From: Aeromicrobium sp. PE09-221 | Lineage (GTDB): Bacteria; Actinomycetota; Actinomycetes; Propionibacteriales; Nocardioidaceae | NCBI RefSeq assembly: GCF_002174305.1 | Contig: NZ_MIJB01000008.1 | Coordinates: 1-64,000, forward strand | Direction: 5' to 3' | Length of the DNA stretch: 64,000 bases | Part shown: one piece after another, positions 29,065 through 38,092 of the stretch | Position numbering within the stretch: the first letter of the stretch is position 1 | How the letters are laid out: each line of letters begins with the position of its first letter | Position numbers and translations under genes: made by a program | The notes under the pieces: model-generated | Told to the model about the DNA's origin: nothing | What the model saw: only the letters and a program-made list of their open reading frames with translations | Database searches by the model: none

Positions 29065-29151
29065 ATGAGCGAGCGGAGCGAGCGAACGATGAGGATCACC
29101 TCATGCCGCCGCCCGCCTACCCTGCTCCTCATCCAGGCGGTGGCGGCATGA
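29065..29151 (+). CDS. 28-codon leader peptide before allH
   Basis: A diverged copy of the peptide encoded at 24-193. It keeps the MSERSERTM start, TSCR, the QAVAA end, the 28-codon length and the ATGA overlap with the next gene (ATG at 29148). GGGAG lies 4 bases before its ATG. Differences (RI for GL, PT for PM, LLLI for LLLQ region) leave the frame intact, which supports translation. A TAGGGT box at 29025-29030 could be its -10 element. Confidence 0.6.
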   Translation: MSERSERTMRITSCRRPPTLLLIQAVAA

Positions 29152-30008
29152 GCGAGCGGAGCTCGGTGGCCGCCGCGGCCACCACGTGGGTCCGCGAGCG
29201 GATCGCCCGCCCGAGTCGTCCGGCCGAGATCGTCCACCGCGGGGGCCACGCCGTCTATCTCGACGACGGCACAGATGTCCTCGCGGTCGTCGGTGTCGCG
29301 GGAGTACGCGTGCCCTGTGCGGCCCAGACCACGCTCCCCTCGCTGCAGGCGCTCACCGGCGAGGGATCGGCGGTCACGGTGGGCGACGGACGGCTGGTCT
29401 TCGCCGGCGGCGAGGTCCGCATCAGCCGTACGGTCGACCAGCACGTGCCGGCCCTCGATCCCGCCTCGGCGGGATCGGCACGCGAGCGTCTCGGCGACGT
29501 GGTGCCCATCCCCATCGCGGCCGAGCTGCCCTCCGATGCACTCGCCGGTTTGCGCGCCGCCGACCCCGCGGCCCCCCTGGCCCTCGTGGGGCTGGGCAGC
29601 GGCCTGACCCCTCTCGGTGACGATGTCCTCTGCGGCTGGGTCGCCACGATGGCCGCCGCCAGGCGCCTGGAGGAGAGTCCGATGCGGAGGGCCATCGACG
29701 CCCCGCTGCTCACCCGCACCACCTCGTTGTCCGCGACCCTCATCCGCTGCGCCCTCGAGGGCTTCGTCATCCCCGAGTTCGCGCGGTTGCTCGCATCCCT
29801 GCGGTCGGCACCATCGCGGGTCGAGCCCGCCGACGCCGCCGCGACCATGCTGCGCATCGGTCACACCTCCGGTGCCGGCCTCGTCCTCGGCCTGACCCTG
29901 GCCCTGGAGCACCTCTCCACCGCCACGCCCGCTGCTTCCGACCGATGGTCGAAATCGGCCACCGAATCACACGATTCTGCCCCACACGTCACGAGGAGTT
30001 GCCCATGA
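29148..30008 (+). CDS. allH: AllH-like carbamoyltransferase subunit (DUF2877)
   Basis: A 286-residue DUF2877 protein, the family of E. coli YlbF/AllH. The signature GLGSGLTPLGDDVL is near residue 160 and GHTSGAGLVLG lies near the C-terminus. AllH is one of three proteins needed for phosphate-dependent oxalurate cleavage to oxamate and carbamoyl phosphate. The ATG at 29148 overlaps the leader-peptide stop; a longer frame from 29103 would read through the leader and is rejected. It overlaps allF by ATGA. Confidence 0.85.
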   Translation: MSERSSVAAAATTWVRERIARPSRPAEIVHRGGHAVYLDDGTDVLAVVGVAGVRVPCAAQTTLPSLQALTGEGSAVTVGDGRLVFAGGEVRISRTVDQHVPALDPASAGSARERLGDVVPIPIAAELPSDALAGLRAADPAAPLALVGLGSGLTPLGDDVLCGWVATMAAARRLEESPMRRAIDAPLLTRTTSLSATLIRCALEGFVIPEFARLLASLRSAPSRVEPADAAATMLRIGHTSGAGLVLGLTLALEHLSTATPAASDRWSKSATESHDSAPHVTRSCP

Positions 30009-31498
30009 CCACGACCGGCTTCGAGCACGTCGAGCTACGCCGCGGCGCGTATGCCGACTCGGTGGCCTTGCTGCAAGTGAGCAAGGATGTCGCCGCCGTC
30101 GAGGGTGTCACCGCGGCCCAGGTCGCGATGGCTACCGACCTGAACCGCGATGTCATCGCTCAGATGGGCTTCACGCTGCCCGAGTCCACACCGAACGACA
30201 TGATCGTGGCGGTGCGGCTCAACGACGAGAGCTCACTGCCGGCCGCCTTGGAGGCAGTCGACGCGGCCCTCACCCGCGCCTCGCGGCGAGGCGATGATGG
30301 CGCGTCCAGCGAGATCGAGCCCCCGCGCACCACCTTGTCGGCCTTCGACCGGACCGACGCCGGCCTGGCCCTCGTGTCGGTGCCCGGCGCCTCCGCCGCG
30401 GTCGAGGCGGCCGACGCCCTCGACGCGGGTCGCGACGTCATGATCTTCAGCGACAATGTCCCGATCGAGCACGAGATCGCCCTCAAGCAGCTGGCCACCG
30501 AACGCGGCCTGCTCGTCATGGGCCCGGACTGCGGCACGGCGGTCATCGACGGTATCGGACTCGGCTTCGCGAATGCCGTGCGCCCCGGACCCGTCGGCAT
30601 CGTCGCTGCCTCGGGCACCGGCTGCCAGCAGCTGTTGTGCCTGCTCGACCACGCAGGCGTCGGCATCAGCGCGGCACTCGGCGTCGGGGGCCGCGACCTC
30701 AGCGAGGCCGTCTCCGCGCTGTCCACCCGCGAGGCCATGCGCCGTCTCGACGAGGACGCCTCGACCGAGCTGATCGTCGTCGTCTCCAAGCCTCCGGCGG
30801 CGAAGGTCGCCGAGGAACTGCGCGAGTACGCCGCGACGCTGACGACACCCGTCCAGTTCGCGCTCCTCGGCTCCGGCCAGCCGGACCTGACCAGCGCAGC
30901 CGAGGCCGTGCTGGAGACCCTCGGCCGCCCCGTGCCCGAATGGCCCCATCACGGTGAGACGGCACAGGTCGACGGAGGACGCCTGCGCGGCCTCTTCGTC
31001 GGCGGCACGCTCTGCGACGAGGCGATGCTCATCGCCGCTGAGGCTGTCGGAGACGTCTACAGCAATATCCCGCTGGAGCCGCGACTGGAGCTCGGAGCCG
31101 ATCGGCGCGCCGACGGCACCGTCATGATCGACTTCGGCGATGACGGCATGACGGCGGGTCGCGCCCATCCGATGATCGACCCGACCCTCCGTCTGGAGGA
31201 CCTGGCGCGCACCGCTCGTGACGGCGATGCCTCCGTCGTGTTGCTCGATGTGGTGCTCGGACATGGCGCCGAGGACGATCCGGCCGGTTCACTGGCGCCG
31301 GCGATCTCGTCAGCGGTCGAGACCGCGAAGGCGGCCGGCCGCGAGCTGGCCGTGGTCGTCGCCTGTGTCGGCACCCAGGACGACCCCCAGCAGACCGGTC
31401 GCCAGGCCGAGGCCCTCGCCGCGGCCGGCGCCGAAGTGTTCTTGTCCAATGCCCAGGCGACCCGCCGGGCCCTTTCGCTGATCGGAGCCGCACGATGA
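30005..31498 (+). CDS. allF: AllF/FdrA-like carbamoyltransferase subunit
   Basis: A 497-residue FdrA-family protein built from succinyl-CoA-synthetase-like domains. GPDCGTAVIDG (about 172) and AGRAHPMIDP match conserved ligase-CoA-like segments. In E. coli FdrA (AllF) works with YlbE and YlbF as oxamate carbamoyltransferase. Overlaps of 4 bp with allH and allG show one operon. No oxalurate-forming genes (allantoinase, allantoate amidohydrolase, ureidoglycolate dehydrogenase) are nearby, so a different N-carbamoyl amide, possibly ureidomalonate, is likely its substrate. Confidence 0.88.
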   Translation: MTTTGFEHVELRRGAYADSVALLQVSKDVAAVEGVTAAQVAMATDLNRDVIAQMGFTLPESTPNDMIVAVRLNDESSLPAALEAVDAALTRASRRGDDGASSEIEPPRTTLSAFDRTDAGLALVSVPGASAAVEAADALDAGRDVMIFSDNVPIEHEIALKQLATERGLLVMGPDCGTAVIDGIGLGFANAVRPGPVGIVAASGTGCQQLLCLLDHAGVGISAALGVGGRDLSEAVSALSTREAMRRLDEDASTELIVVVSKPPAAKVAEELREYAATLTTPVQFALLGSGQPDLTSAAEAVLETLGRPVPEWPHHGETAQVDGGRLRGLFVGGTLCDEAMLIAAEAVGDVYSNIPLEPRLELGADRRADGTVMIDFGDDGMTAGRAHPMIDPTLRLEDLARTARDGDASVVLLDVVLGHGAEDDPAGSLAPAISSAVETAKAAGRELAVVVACVGTQDDPQQTGRQAEALAAAGAEVFLSNAQATRRALSLIGAAR

Positions 31499-32898
31499 CG
31501 AGCACCCACCGACCCTCCGACGGAGTCGTCACGAGCGGCGTCGGCCTCTTCGCCGACGCGCTCGACGCCCAGGCCGTCGCCGTGAACCGCGTCGACTGGC
31601 GCCCCCCGATGGACGGCACTGAGGACGATCTGGCCGCGGTCGCCACCGATCCGCTGCGCCTCGACGCCAACCGCCGCGCGGTCGAGGCGATGACCTCGAC
31701 CCAGGCGATGGTCGTCGACGTGGCGCCGGCCAGCGAGCTGCTCGGCCTCGAACGCGGCCAGTTCCTGCACGCGGGACCGCCGCTGAAGTGGGAGAACGCC
31801 TCCGGCCCGATGCGCGGTGCCCTGCAGGGCGCGGCGGCACTCGAGGGCCTCGTCGACGATCCGGAGGACGCGATCGCGCTCTTCGAGTCCGGCGACTCGG
31901 TCTCCCTGGAGCCCTGCCACCACCGCAGCGCGGTCGGGCCGATGGCCGGCGTCGTGTCGCCGTCGATGTGGATGTGGGTGCTGGAGGACCAGACCGACGG
32001 TCGCCGCACGTACTGCACGCTCAATGAGGGCCTCGGCAAGGTGTTGCGCTACGGCGCCTACTCCCCCGAGGTTCTGCAGCGGCTGCGCTGGATGTCCGAT
32101 GTCCTCGGCCCGCTGCTCGGCCAGGCGGTCCGGGCGACCGGTCCGATCGACGCGACCGGGATCCTCACGCAGATGCTGCAGATGGGCGATGAGGCGCACA
32201 ACCGCAACCGCGCCGGGACGCTGATGCTGCTGCGCGATATCGCCCCCGCGCTCGCGCAGTCCGGTGCCGATGCCAAGGACATCGCCGAGGTGTTCTCCTT
32301 CGTCGGCGGCAACGACCACTTCTTCCTCAATATCGCGATGCCCGCCTGCAAGCTCGCCCTGGATGCGGCGCGGGGCATCGACGGCTCGACGATGGTGGTC
32401 GCGATGGCGCGCAACGGCACGGAGTTCGGCATCCAGACCGCCGGCACCGGTGACCAGTGGTTCACTGGTCCGGCGCAGGTCGCCGAGGGCCTCTACCTGG
32501 GCGACTACGGGCCGGACGATGCCAACCCCGATATCGGCGACTCGGCGATCACGGAGACGGCCGGCATCGGCGGCTTCGCGATGGCGACGGCGCCGGCGAT
32601 CGTCCGTTTCGTGGGCGGCTCGGTGCCCGATGCGCTGGCGACCTCGCGCCGCATGCGTGAGATCACGATCGGCGAGAACCCGCGCTGGTCGATCCCGGTG
32701 CTCGACTTCATGGGCACACCGACCGGCATCGACGTCTCGCGGGTCTGCCGGACCGGCATCCTTCCGCAGATCAACACCGGCATGGCCGGGCGCGTGGCCG
32801 GGGTCGGTCAGGTCGGCGCCGGCCTGGTGACGCCTCCGGCGAATATCTTCCCGGCAGCGCTGTCGGCGCTCGCCGAGAGGACCCGCTCGCGCCGCTGA
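31495..32898 (+). CDS. allG: AllG-like carbamoyltransferase subunit (DUF1116)
   Basis: A 467-residue DUF1116 protein, the family of E. coli YlbE/AllG. Conserved segments include NRVDWRPPMDG at the N-terminus, MGDEAHNRN, FVGGNDHFFLN and the C-terminal DVSRVCRTGILPQINTGMA. It completes the three-subunit carbamoyltransferase. The product would feed the carbamate kinase at 41127. A strong hairpin terminator (32912-32953) follows 13 bp after the stop. Confidence 0.88.
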   Translation: MTSTHRPSDGVVTSGVGLFADALDAQAVAVNRVDWRPPMDGTEDDLAAVATDPLRLDANRRAVEAMTSTQAMVVDVAPASELLGLERGQFLHAGPPLKWENASGPMRGALQGAAALEGLVDDPEDAIALFESGDSVSLEPCHHRSAVGPMAGVVSPSMWMWVLEDQTDGRRTYCTLNEGLGKVLRYGAYSPEVLQRLRWMSDVLGPLLGQAVRATGPIDATGILTQMLQMGDEAHNRNRAGTLMLLRDIAPALAQSGADAKDIAEVFSFVGGNDHFFLNIAMPACKLALDAARGIDGSTMVVAMARNGTEFGIQTAGTGDQWFTGPAQVAEGLYLGDYGPDDANPDIGDSAITETAGIGGFAMATAPAIVRFVGGSVPDALATSRRMREITIGENPRWSIPVLDFMGTPTGIDVSRVCRTGILPQINTGMAGRVAGVGQVGAGLVTPPANIFPAALSALAERTRSRR

Positions 32899-32911
32899 GC
32901 ACTACCCGCAC

Positions 32912-32953
32912 CACGACGCGGAGGGACGGTATCGACCGTCCCTCCGCGTCGTG
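32912..32953 (+). terminator. terminator after allHFG
   Basis: Perfect 19-nt arms (32912-32930 and 32935-32953) around the loop ATCG, followed by CTTTCG. This is the cleanest intrinsic-terminator-like hairpin in the window and closes the allHFG operon. Confidence 0.8.
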
Positions 32954-33020
32954 CTTTCGCCCTCGGGACCCGTGTGCTCGCCACGCACCGAGGGGCGGTG
33001 AGCCATCAACCACGTCGCGA

Positions 33021-33108
33021 GGGGCGGTGAGGTAGCGTCCATTCCGCAGGCCCGAACGGACGCCAGCGCACCGGCGGCGACCACGAACGGACGCCTACTC
33101 ACCGCCCC
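33021..33108. repeat. palindromic element with GGGGCGGTGAG arms
   Basis: Imperfect arms at 33021-33040 and 33089-33108 (GGGGCGGTGAGGTAGCGTCC against GGACGCCTACTCACCGCCCC), with a partial extra left arm at 32992-33001. Related arms occur at 17175-17194 and 19542-19562. The rest of the 373-bp gap between allG and accD3 (32899-33271) holds the allG terminator and presumably the accD3 promoter; I see no gene in it. Confidence 0.55.
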
Positions 33109-33271
33109 AGGTGGGAGCAGGATCCGCAGGCCGGAATCCATCGCCGATATCCGCTGGCGTCCAGGTCGAGTCGTGACATTTCTCCCTTGACTTCCAAGCG
33201 ATTTCTGACCAAATCGTGCTCAGACGCGCTTCTCGGCCAGATCACCCTGAAATCCTCGGTAACGTACCGTC

Positions 33272-34708
33272 ATGAGCGAGCGCAAGCCCACCATCATGCC
33301 GGTGTACGACCTGCTCGACCTCGTCCTGGACGAGGGTTCCTTCACCTCCTGGGACGAGCCCGTCGACCTGACCGGTGTGGACGCCGAGTATCGCGCCACC
33401 CTTGAGCGGGCCGCCGAACGGGCGGGAACCGACGAGTCGGTGATCACCGGCCGCGCCACGGTCCACGGGCGCCCGATCGCCGTCATCGCCAATGAGTTCG
33501 GCTTCCTTGCCGGATCGATCGGCGTCGCCGCCGCGCGACGCATCACGGCGGCTGTCCGCCGGGCGACCGCGGAGGGCCTCCCCCTCGTCGCATCCACCTG
33601 TTCGGGCGGCACCCGCATGCAGGAGGGCACCACGGCCTTCGTGCACATGATCGAGATCTCCCGCGCGATCGGCGACCATCGTGCCGCCGGTCTCCCCTAC
33701 CTCGCCCACCTGCGTCACCCGACCACGGGCGGCGTGTTCGCCTCATGGGGATCGCTCGCGCACATGACCGTGGGCGAGCCCGGCGCGCTGCTCGGATTCC
33801 TCGGACCGAAGGTCTACGAGGCGCTCTACGGCGAGCCCTTCCCGTCCGGCGTGCAGACCAGTGAGAACCTCGCCGAACACGGCATCATCGATGCGGTCGT
33901 GCCGCACGAGGATCTCAGCGCGATCCTCGATCAGACCCTCGCGCTGCTCACCGACGGTCCCGTCGAGTCCACGCAGGAGCGGCGAACCGCCCCCGTGGTC
34001 GGCGAGCGATCGGCCTGGGAGTCGATCCAGATCACCCGCCAGCCGGATCGCGCCGGGGTGCGCGAGCTGATCCGCTACGGCAGCGACATCATCGTGCCCC
34101 TGCGCGGCACGCAGGACGGACAGCGCGACTCGGCGATGATGCTGGCGCTCACGCGCCTCGACGGGGTGCCGTGCGTCGTCATCGGGCAGGACCGCAAGCG
34201 GCAGACCAAGGAGCATCCGATGGGGCCGGCGGCGCTGCGCGAGGCGCGCCGCGGCATGTCCCTGGCCGAACAGCTCGGTCTTCCGTTGGTCTCGGTGATC
34301 GATACGCCGGGCGCGGCGCTGTCGAAAGAAGCCGAGGAGGGGGCGATCGCCGGCGAAATCGCCCGCTGTATCGCGATGCAGTCCTCGCTGAAGGTGCCGA
34401 CCGTGAGCGTGATCCTCGGTCAGGGCTGCGGGGGTGGCGCTCTCGCGATGCTGCCGGCTGATATCACCATCGCGGCCGAGAACGCCTGGCTGTCGCCGCT
34501 CCCGCCCGAGGGTGCGAGCGCGATCGTCCACCGCGATATCGACCATGCTCCGCAGATGGCCGAGCAGCAGAAGGTGTCCTCGGCCCATCTCCTCGCCGAG
34601 GGGACGGTGCAGGCGCTCGTCGCCGAGGTGCCCGGCGAGCCGGCCGAGGATTTCGCCCGCGCGATGGCCGCCGAGATCGCGGCTCAGCTGCGTCAGCTCA
34701 CCCGCTGA
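33272..34708 (+). CDS. accD3: AccD3-like carboxyltransferase, fused beta/alpha
   Basis: A 478-residue acetyl/acyl-CoA carboxylase carboxyltransferase. The N-terminal half carries the beta-type fold (GRATVHGRPIAVIANEF, SGGTRMQEGT, HPTTGGVFASWGS) and the C-terminal half the alpha-type fold (DTPGAALSKEAEEG, GQGCGGGALAMLPAD). There is no zinc ribbon. It is close in layout and sequence to mycobacterial AccD3. It is probably a core gene of the order, although malonyl-CoA from the adjacent pathway could meet it; that link is speculation. The gene itself begins ATGAGCGAGCGC, as the leader element does. Confidence 0.88.
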   Translation: MSERKPTIMPVYDLLDLVLDEGSFTSWDEPVDLTGVDAEYRATLERAAERAGTDESVITGRATVHGRPIAVIANEFGFLAGSIGVAAARRITAAVRRATAEGLPLVASTCSGGTRMQEGTTAFVHMIEISRAIGDHRAAGLPYLAHLRHPTTGGVFASWGSLAHMTVGEPGALLGFLGPKVYEALYGEPFPSGVQTSENLAEHGIIDAVVPHEDLSAILDQTLALLTDGPVESTQERRTAPVVGERSAWESIQITRQPDRAGVRELIRYGSDIIVPLRGTQDGQRDSAMMLALTRLDGVPCVVIGQDRKRQTKEHPMGPAALREARRGMSLAEQLGLPLVSVIDTPGAALSKEAEEGAIAGEIARCIAMQSSLKVPTVSVILGQGCGGGALAMLPADITIAAENAWLSPLPPEGASAIVHRDIDHAPQMAEQQKVSSAHLLAEGTVQALVAEVPGEPAEDFARAMAAEIAAQLRQLTR

Positions 34709-34714
34709 CCTGGG

Positions 34715-34767
34715 GCGGTGAGTGGTCAACCACTCGTCCTCGTGCTCGCTGGTTGATCACTCACCGC
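34715..34767. terminator. hairpin after accD3
   Basis: Arms 34715-34732 and 34750-34767 (18 nt, one mismatch; GCGGTGAGTGGTCAACCA), 17-nt loop, 6 bp after the accD3 stop. The arm sequence is related to the GCGGTGAG elements elsewhere. No U-tract is seen. Confidence 0.5.
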
Positions 34768-34932
34768 GATCCGGCGTGAAGGCATCGCGGTGCGCTGTCA
34801 ACAACTATCCGTCACTTCATCGTTTACCACACACCGCTTTCCAACCCGGCCACATCCTCGTCCACCTACCCGGTCCGCCGAGTGGTGCAATCCGACCGGG
34901 GAAGACGAGGGTCAGCGCACCTCGGGCCGGGC

Positions 34933-36060
34933 TCAGTCCGCGTGGATGGCGGTGTCGGTCTCGTGGAGGGGGCGACCGGTGCCGCCCCACCGCAAGGCCA
35001 CCAGCTCCGCCGCGACCGCCACCGCGGTCTCCTCGGGAGTCCGACCACGCAGATCCAGGCCGATCGGACTGTGCAGGCGGCGCAGCCGCTCTTCATCGAG
35101 ACCCGCCTCCCGCAATCTCTCGAGCCGTTCGTCGTGCGTGCGCCGTGAGCCCATCGCCCCGATGTAGAAGGGCCGCTGATCTCCCTCCAGCCGCAGTGCC
35201 AGGTCCAGTACCGGGACATCGAACTTGGGATCGTGGGTCAGCACGCAGATGACCGTGCGCTGGTCGATGCGTCCGGCCTCTACCTCCTGCCCGAGATACC
35301 GGTGCGGCCAGGACACCACGACCTCGTCGGCCGCCGGGAACCTCTCGGGTGTGGCGAACACCGGCCGTGCATCGCAGACCGTGACCCGATAGCCGAGCAG
35401 ATCGGCCTGCCGAGCCACCGCCGCGGCATAGTCGATCGCCCCGAAGACGATCATCCGCGGCCGCGGCTGGAAGGCGTTGACGAAGACCTTCATCCCCGTG
35501 TCCATCCGTTCGCCATCGGGCCCGAACTCCAGCACTTGCGAGCGTCCGACCGCCAGCAGGCCACGCGCATCGTCCGCGACCGCATGATCGGCGCGCTGCG
35601 AGCCCAGCCCGCCCAGCACCTCATCGGTGCGCAGCACGAGGTGCCGCCCGACCCAGGAGGCATCGGGATGCTCGATGACCGTGGCCACCGCGACCGGGCG
35701 ACCGGTCCGCACGTCCTCGGCGACGACGCCGAGTTCGGGGAAGGTCTCCCGGTCGACCGGCTCGACGAAGACATCGACGATGCCGCCGCAGGTCAATCCG
35801 ACGGCGAAGGCCTCGTCATCGGAGTAGCCGTAGCGCCGCAGCTCCGGGGCGTCCTCGGCGACGACCCGCTGAGCGAGCTCGTACACGTCACCCTCGACAC
35901 AGCCGCCCGACACCGAGCCGACGACCGACCCGTCTCCCAGCACCAGCATCGCGGCACCCGGGGGGCGGGGCGCGGACCGTTGCGTTCCGATCACCGTCCC
36001 AAGCCCGATCCGGTCGCCGCTCTCCCAAGCGTCGATCAATGGCTCCAGCACATCACGCAT
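34933..36060 (-). CDS. xdhC: XdhC/CoxF-family molybdoenzyme maturation factor
   Basis: A 375-residue protein with an N-terminal XdhC/CoxI domain (APRPPGAAMLVL, GSVSGGCVEGDVY, GLTCGGIVDVFVEP) and a C-terminal Rossmann domain (about 195-340; MIVFGAIDYAAAVARQ, YIGAMGSRRTHDERL). XdhC proteins bind molybdenum cofactor and insert it, after sulfuration, into xanthine-dehydrogenase-type enzymes. GGGAGG precedes the ATG. It lies 36 bp downstream of the coxE-like gene in a mocA-moxR-coxE-xdhC operon. Confidence 0.92.
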   Translation of the reverse strand: MRDVLEPLIDAWESGDRIGLGTVIGTQRSAPRPPGAAMLVLGDGSVVGSVSGGCVEGDVYELAQRVVAEDAPELRRYGYSDDEAFAVGLTCGGIVDVFVEPVDRETFPELGVVAEDVRTGRPVAVATVIEHPDASWVGRHLVLRTDEVLGGLGSQRADHAVADDARGLLAVGRSQVLEFGPDGERMDTGMKVFVNAFQPRPRMIVFGAIDYAAAVARQADLLGYRVTVCDARPVFATPERFPAADEVVVSWPHRYLGQEVEAGRIDQRTVICVLTHDPKFDVPVLDLALRLEGDQRPFYIGAMGSRRTHDERLERLREAGLDEERLRRLHSPIGLDLRGRTPEETAVAVAAELVALRWGGTGRPLHETDTAIHAD

Positions 36061-36096
36061 CGTCCGTTCCTCCCTTCATCCCCCACCGTCTGCCGC

Positions 36097-37218
36097 TCAC
36101 TGTTCCGCCACCATGTCGAGCACGTGTGCCAAGGTCGCGAAGGAATGCCCGCCGATGAGCTCGTCGATCGACGGCAGGACACTCACGATGCCCGACTGCA
36201 CCGGGGCGTAGTCCGGCTTCTCGCGGTGCGGGTTGACCCACACGATGCGATGGGCGATCCGCCGGAGCCGAGCCATCTGCTCGCCGAGCAGCGCCGGATC
36301 CCCGCGCTCCCAGCCGTCGCTGCAGACCACGACGACCGCTCCACGTGCCGGCCCCCGCTGGCCCCAGCGGTCGCAGAAGGCGTACATCATCTCGCCCAGC
36401 CGGGTACCGCCCGACCAATCCGGCACGATCTCGCCGGCCGTGCGCAACGCGGTCTCCGCATCCGGATGGGCGAAGGCGGGGGTCACCCGCGTCAATCGCG
36501 TGCCGAAGGTGAAGACCTCCGTCGTGCGAGGGGCGGCCGCGAAACCACGATGCGCGAGGCGCAGGTAGCTGTCGGCGTAGACCTTCATCGAGCCGGAGAC
36601 GTCGATGAGCCAGACCACGCGGCGCGGCCTGGGGGCCCGCTCGTGGTAGCGCAGCAGCGCGGGCTCGCCACCATGGCGCAGCTGCTCGCGTGCGCTGCGA
36701 CCCATGTCGATATCGCCGCGACGCGACGGCCGGTGGCGCCGCGTGGTACGCATCGGAGGCCGCGCCCGTAACGCGGTGAAGGCCGCCGCGACCTCTTGCG
36801 ACTCGGCCGCGTCCAGCTCGGCGATGTCGCGGTGGGCCAGCCGCTCGGCCGCCGAGGCCGCCGCAGGAGCCAGCTCTTCATCCTCCTGGCTCCGATCCCC
36901 GGCATCCACGCCGGTGCGCGAGCGCGGACGCGAGGCCGTGAGCTCGAAGGGCGGGGCATGGCCCGCCCCCGGTGCCGGGACACGGAACCAGGAGCCGAAC
37001 ACCTCGTCATAGAGGGGGACGTCCCCGGGCGATCCGCACAGCGTCGCCCGTCCCGCCCAGTAGACATCATCCGAGCGGCCGAGATCGAGCAGCGCGGTGG
37101 CGGCGAGGAAGTCCTCCGCGGCCCAGGCGCCGACCCCCGCCGACCGCAGCGCATGCACGAACCCGATGAGCTCGGCGACCGGCGCATCGGGGGCGGGATC
37201 GTGCAGCAGGCTAGTCAT
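36097..37218 (-). CDS. coxE: CoxE-like von Willebrand A domain protein
   Basis: A 373-residue CoxE-family protein. The C-terminal VWA domain holds the MIDAS motif in WLIDVSGSMK (about residue 207) and GGTRLGEMM further on. With the MoxR ATPase it forms a pair like CoxD/CoxE, which act in active-site maturation of molybdenum hydroxylases. The ATG at 37218 overlaps the moxR stop by 8 bp; a longer frame upstream is antisense-like and is not used. Confidence 0.9.
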   Translation of the reverse strand: MTSLLHDPAPDAPVAELIGFVHALRSAGVGAWAAEDFLAATALLDLGRSDDVYWAGRATLCGSPGDVPLYDEVFGSWFRVPAPGAGHAPPFELTASRPRSRTGVDAGDRSQEDEELAPAAASAAERLAHRDIAELDAAESQEVAAAFTALRARPPMRTTRRHRPSRRGDIDMGRSAREQLRHGGEPALLRYHERAPRPRRVVWLIDVSGSMKVYADSYLRLAHRGFAAAPRTTEVFTFGTRLTRVTPAFAHPDAETALRTAGEIVPDWSGGTRLGEMMYAFCDRWGQRGPARGAVVVVCSDGWERGDPALLGEQMARLRRIAHRIVWVNPHREKPDYAPVQSGIVSVLPSIDELIGGHSFATLAHVLDMVAEQ

Positions 37219-38092
37219 CGCCGAATGCCGCCCGGACGAGGGACTGGACACGCCCGGCATCCTCGCGCTGCTTGCAGACGGCGCCCACGGTCGCCGCCAG
37301 CGCTCCGAGCTCCGGCTCCCGCAGACCGAGGGCCTGGATCGCGCGGACCCAGTCGAGGGTCTCGGCCACACCGGGTGGACGGACCAGGCCGCCGTCGGCG
37401 CGCAGCTTCTGCACGAGCTCGACCATCCGCTCGGCGAGCACCTCACCGGCCTCCGGCAGACGGGTCCGCACGATGGCGATCTCCTGCTCGAGGTCCGGAT
37501 GGTCGAGCCAGTGATAGAGACAGCGCCGCTTGAGCGCGTCATGTAGTTCACGGGTGCGATTGGAGGTCAGGACCACGATCGGAGGCTCGCTCGCGGAGAT
37601 GGTGCCGAGCTCGGGGATGGATACCTGATAGGTCGACAGCACCTCGAGCAGCAGGGCCTCGAACTCATCATCGGCTCGGTCGATCTCATCGATCAGCAGC
37701 ACCGCGGGGGCCTCGCGCAGGGCCCGCACCACCGGTCGCGGCAGCAGGAAGCGCTCCTCGTAGAGGGAGTCCTCGACGGCTCGGACGTCATCGGCGGCAT
37801 CCGCCGCCTCGAGCGCCCGCAAGTGCAGGATCTGCCGCGGGAAGTCCCAGTCGTACAGCGCCTGTCGGGAGTCGATGCCCTCATAGCACTGCAGCCGGAT
37901 GAGGGGGAGGCCGAATGACTCGGCAAGCGCCCCCGCGAGCGCAGTCTTCCCGGTGCCAGGCTCGCCCTCCAGCAGCAACGGCCGCTGCATCCTCAGGGCC
38001 AGATAGCCGACGGTGGCCAGTCCCTCGTCCGCGATGTAGCCGACCGAGCCGAGCCGGTCCGCGAATGCCTGCGCGCTGTCGACGTGGGTCAT
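37211..38092 (-). CDS. coxD: MoxR/CoxD-like AAA+ ATPase
   Basis: A 293-residue AAA+ ATPase. Walker A is GEPGTGKT (43-50), Walker B VLLIDEIDRAD (about 108-118), and an NRTRELHDALKRRC segment carries sensor and arginine-finger residues. CoxD-type MoxR proteins act on the CuSMo or MoCo site of CO-dehydrogenase-like enzymes with CoxE. AGGAGG precedes the ATG at 38092, which overlaps the mocA stop by ATGA. Confidence 0.92.
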   Translation of the reverse strand: MTHVDSAQAFADRLGSVGYIADEGLATVGYLALRMQRPLLLEGEPGTGKTALAGALAESFGLPLIRLQCYEGIDSRQALYDWDFPRQILHLRALEAADAADDVRAVEDSLYEERFLLPRPVVRALREAPAVLLIDEIDRADDEFEALLLEVLSTYQVSIPELGTISASEPPIVVLTSNRTRELHDALKRRCLYHWLDHPDLEQEIAIVRTRLPEAGEVLAERMVELVQKLRADGGLVRPPGVAETLDWVRAIQALGLREPELGALAATVGAVCKQREDAGRVQSLVRAAFGDD

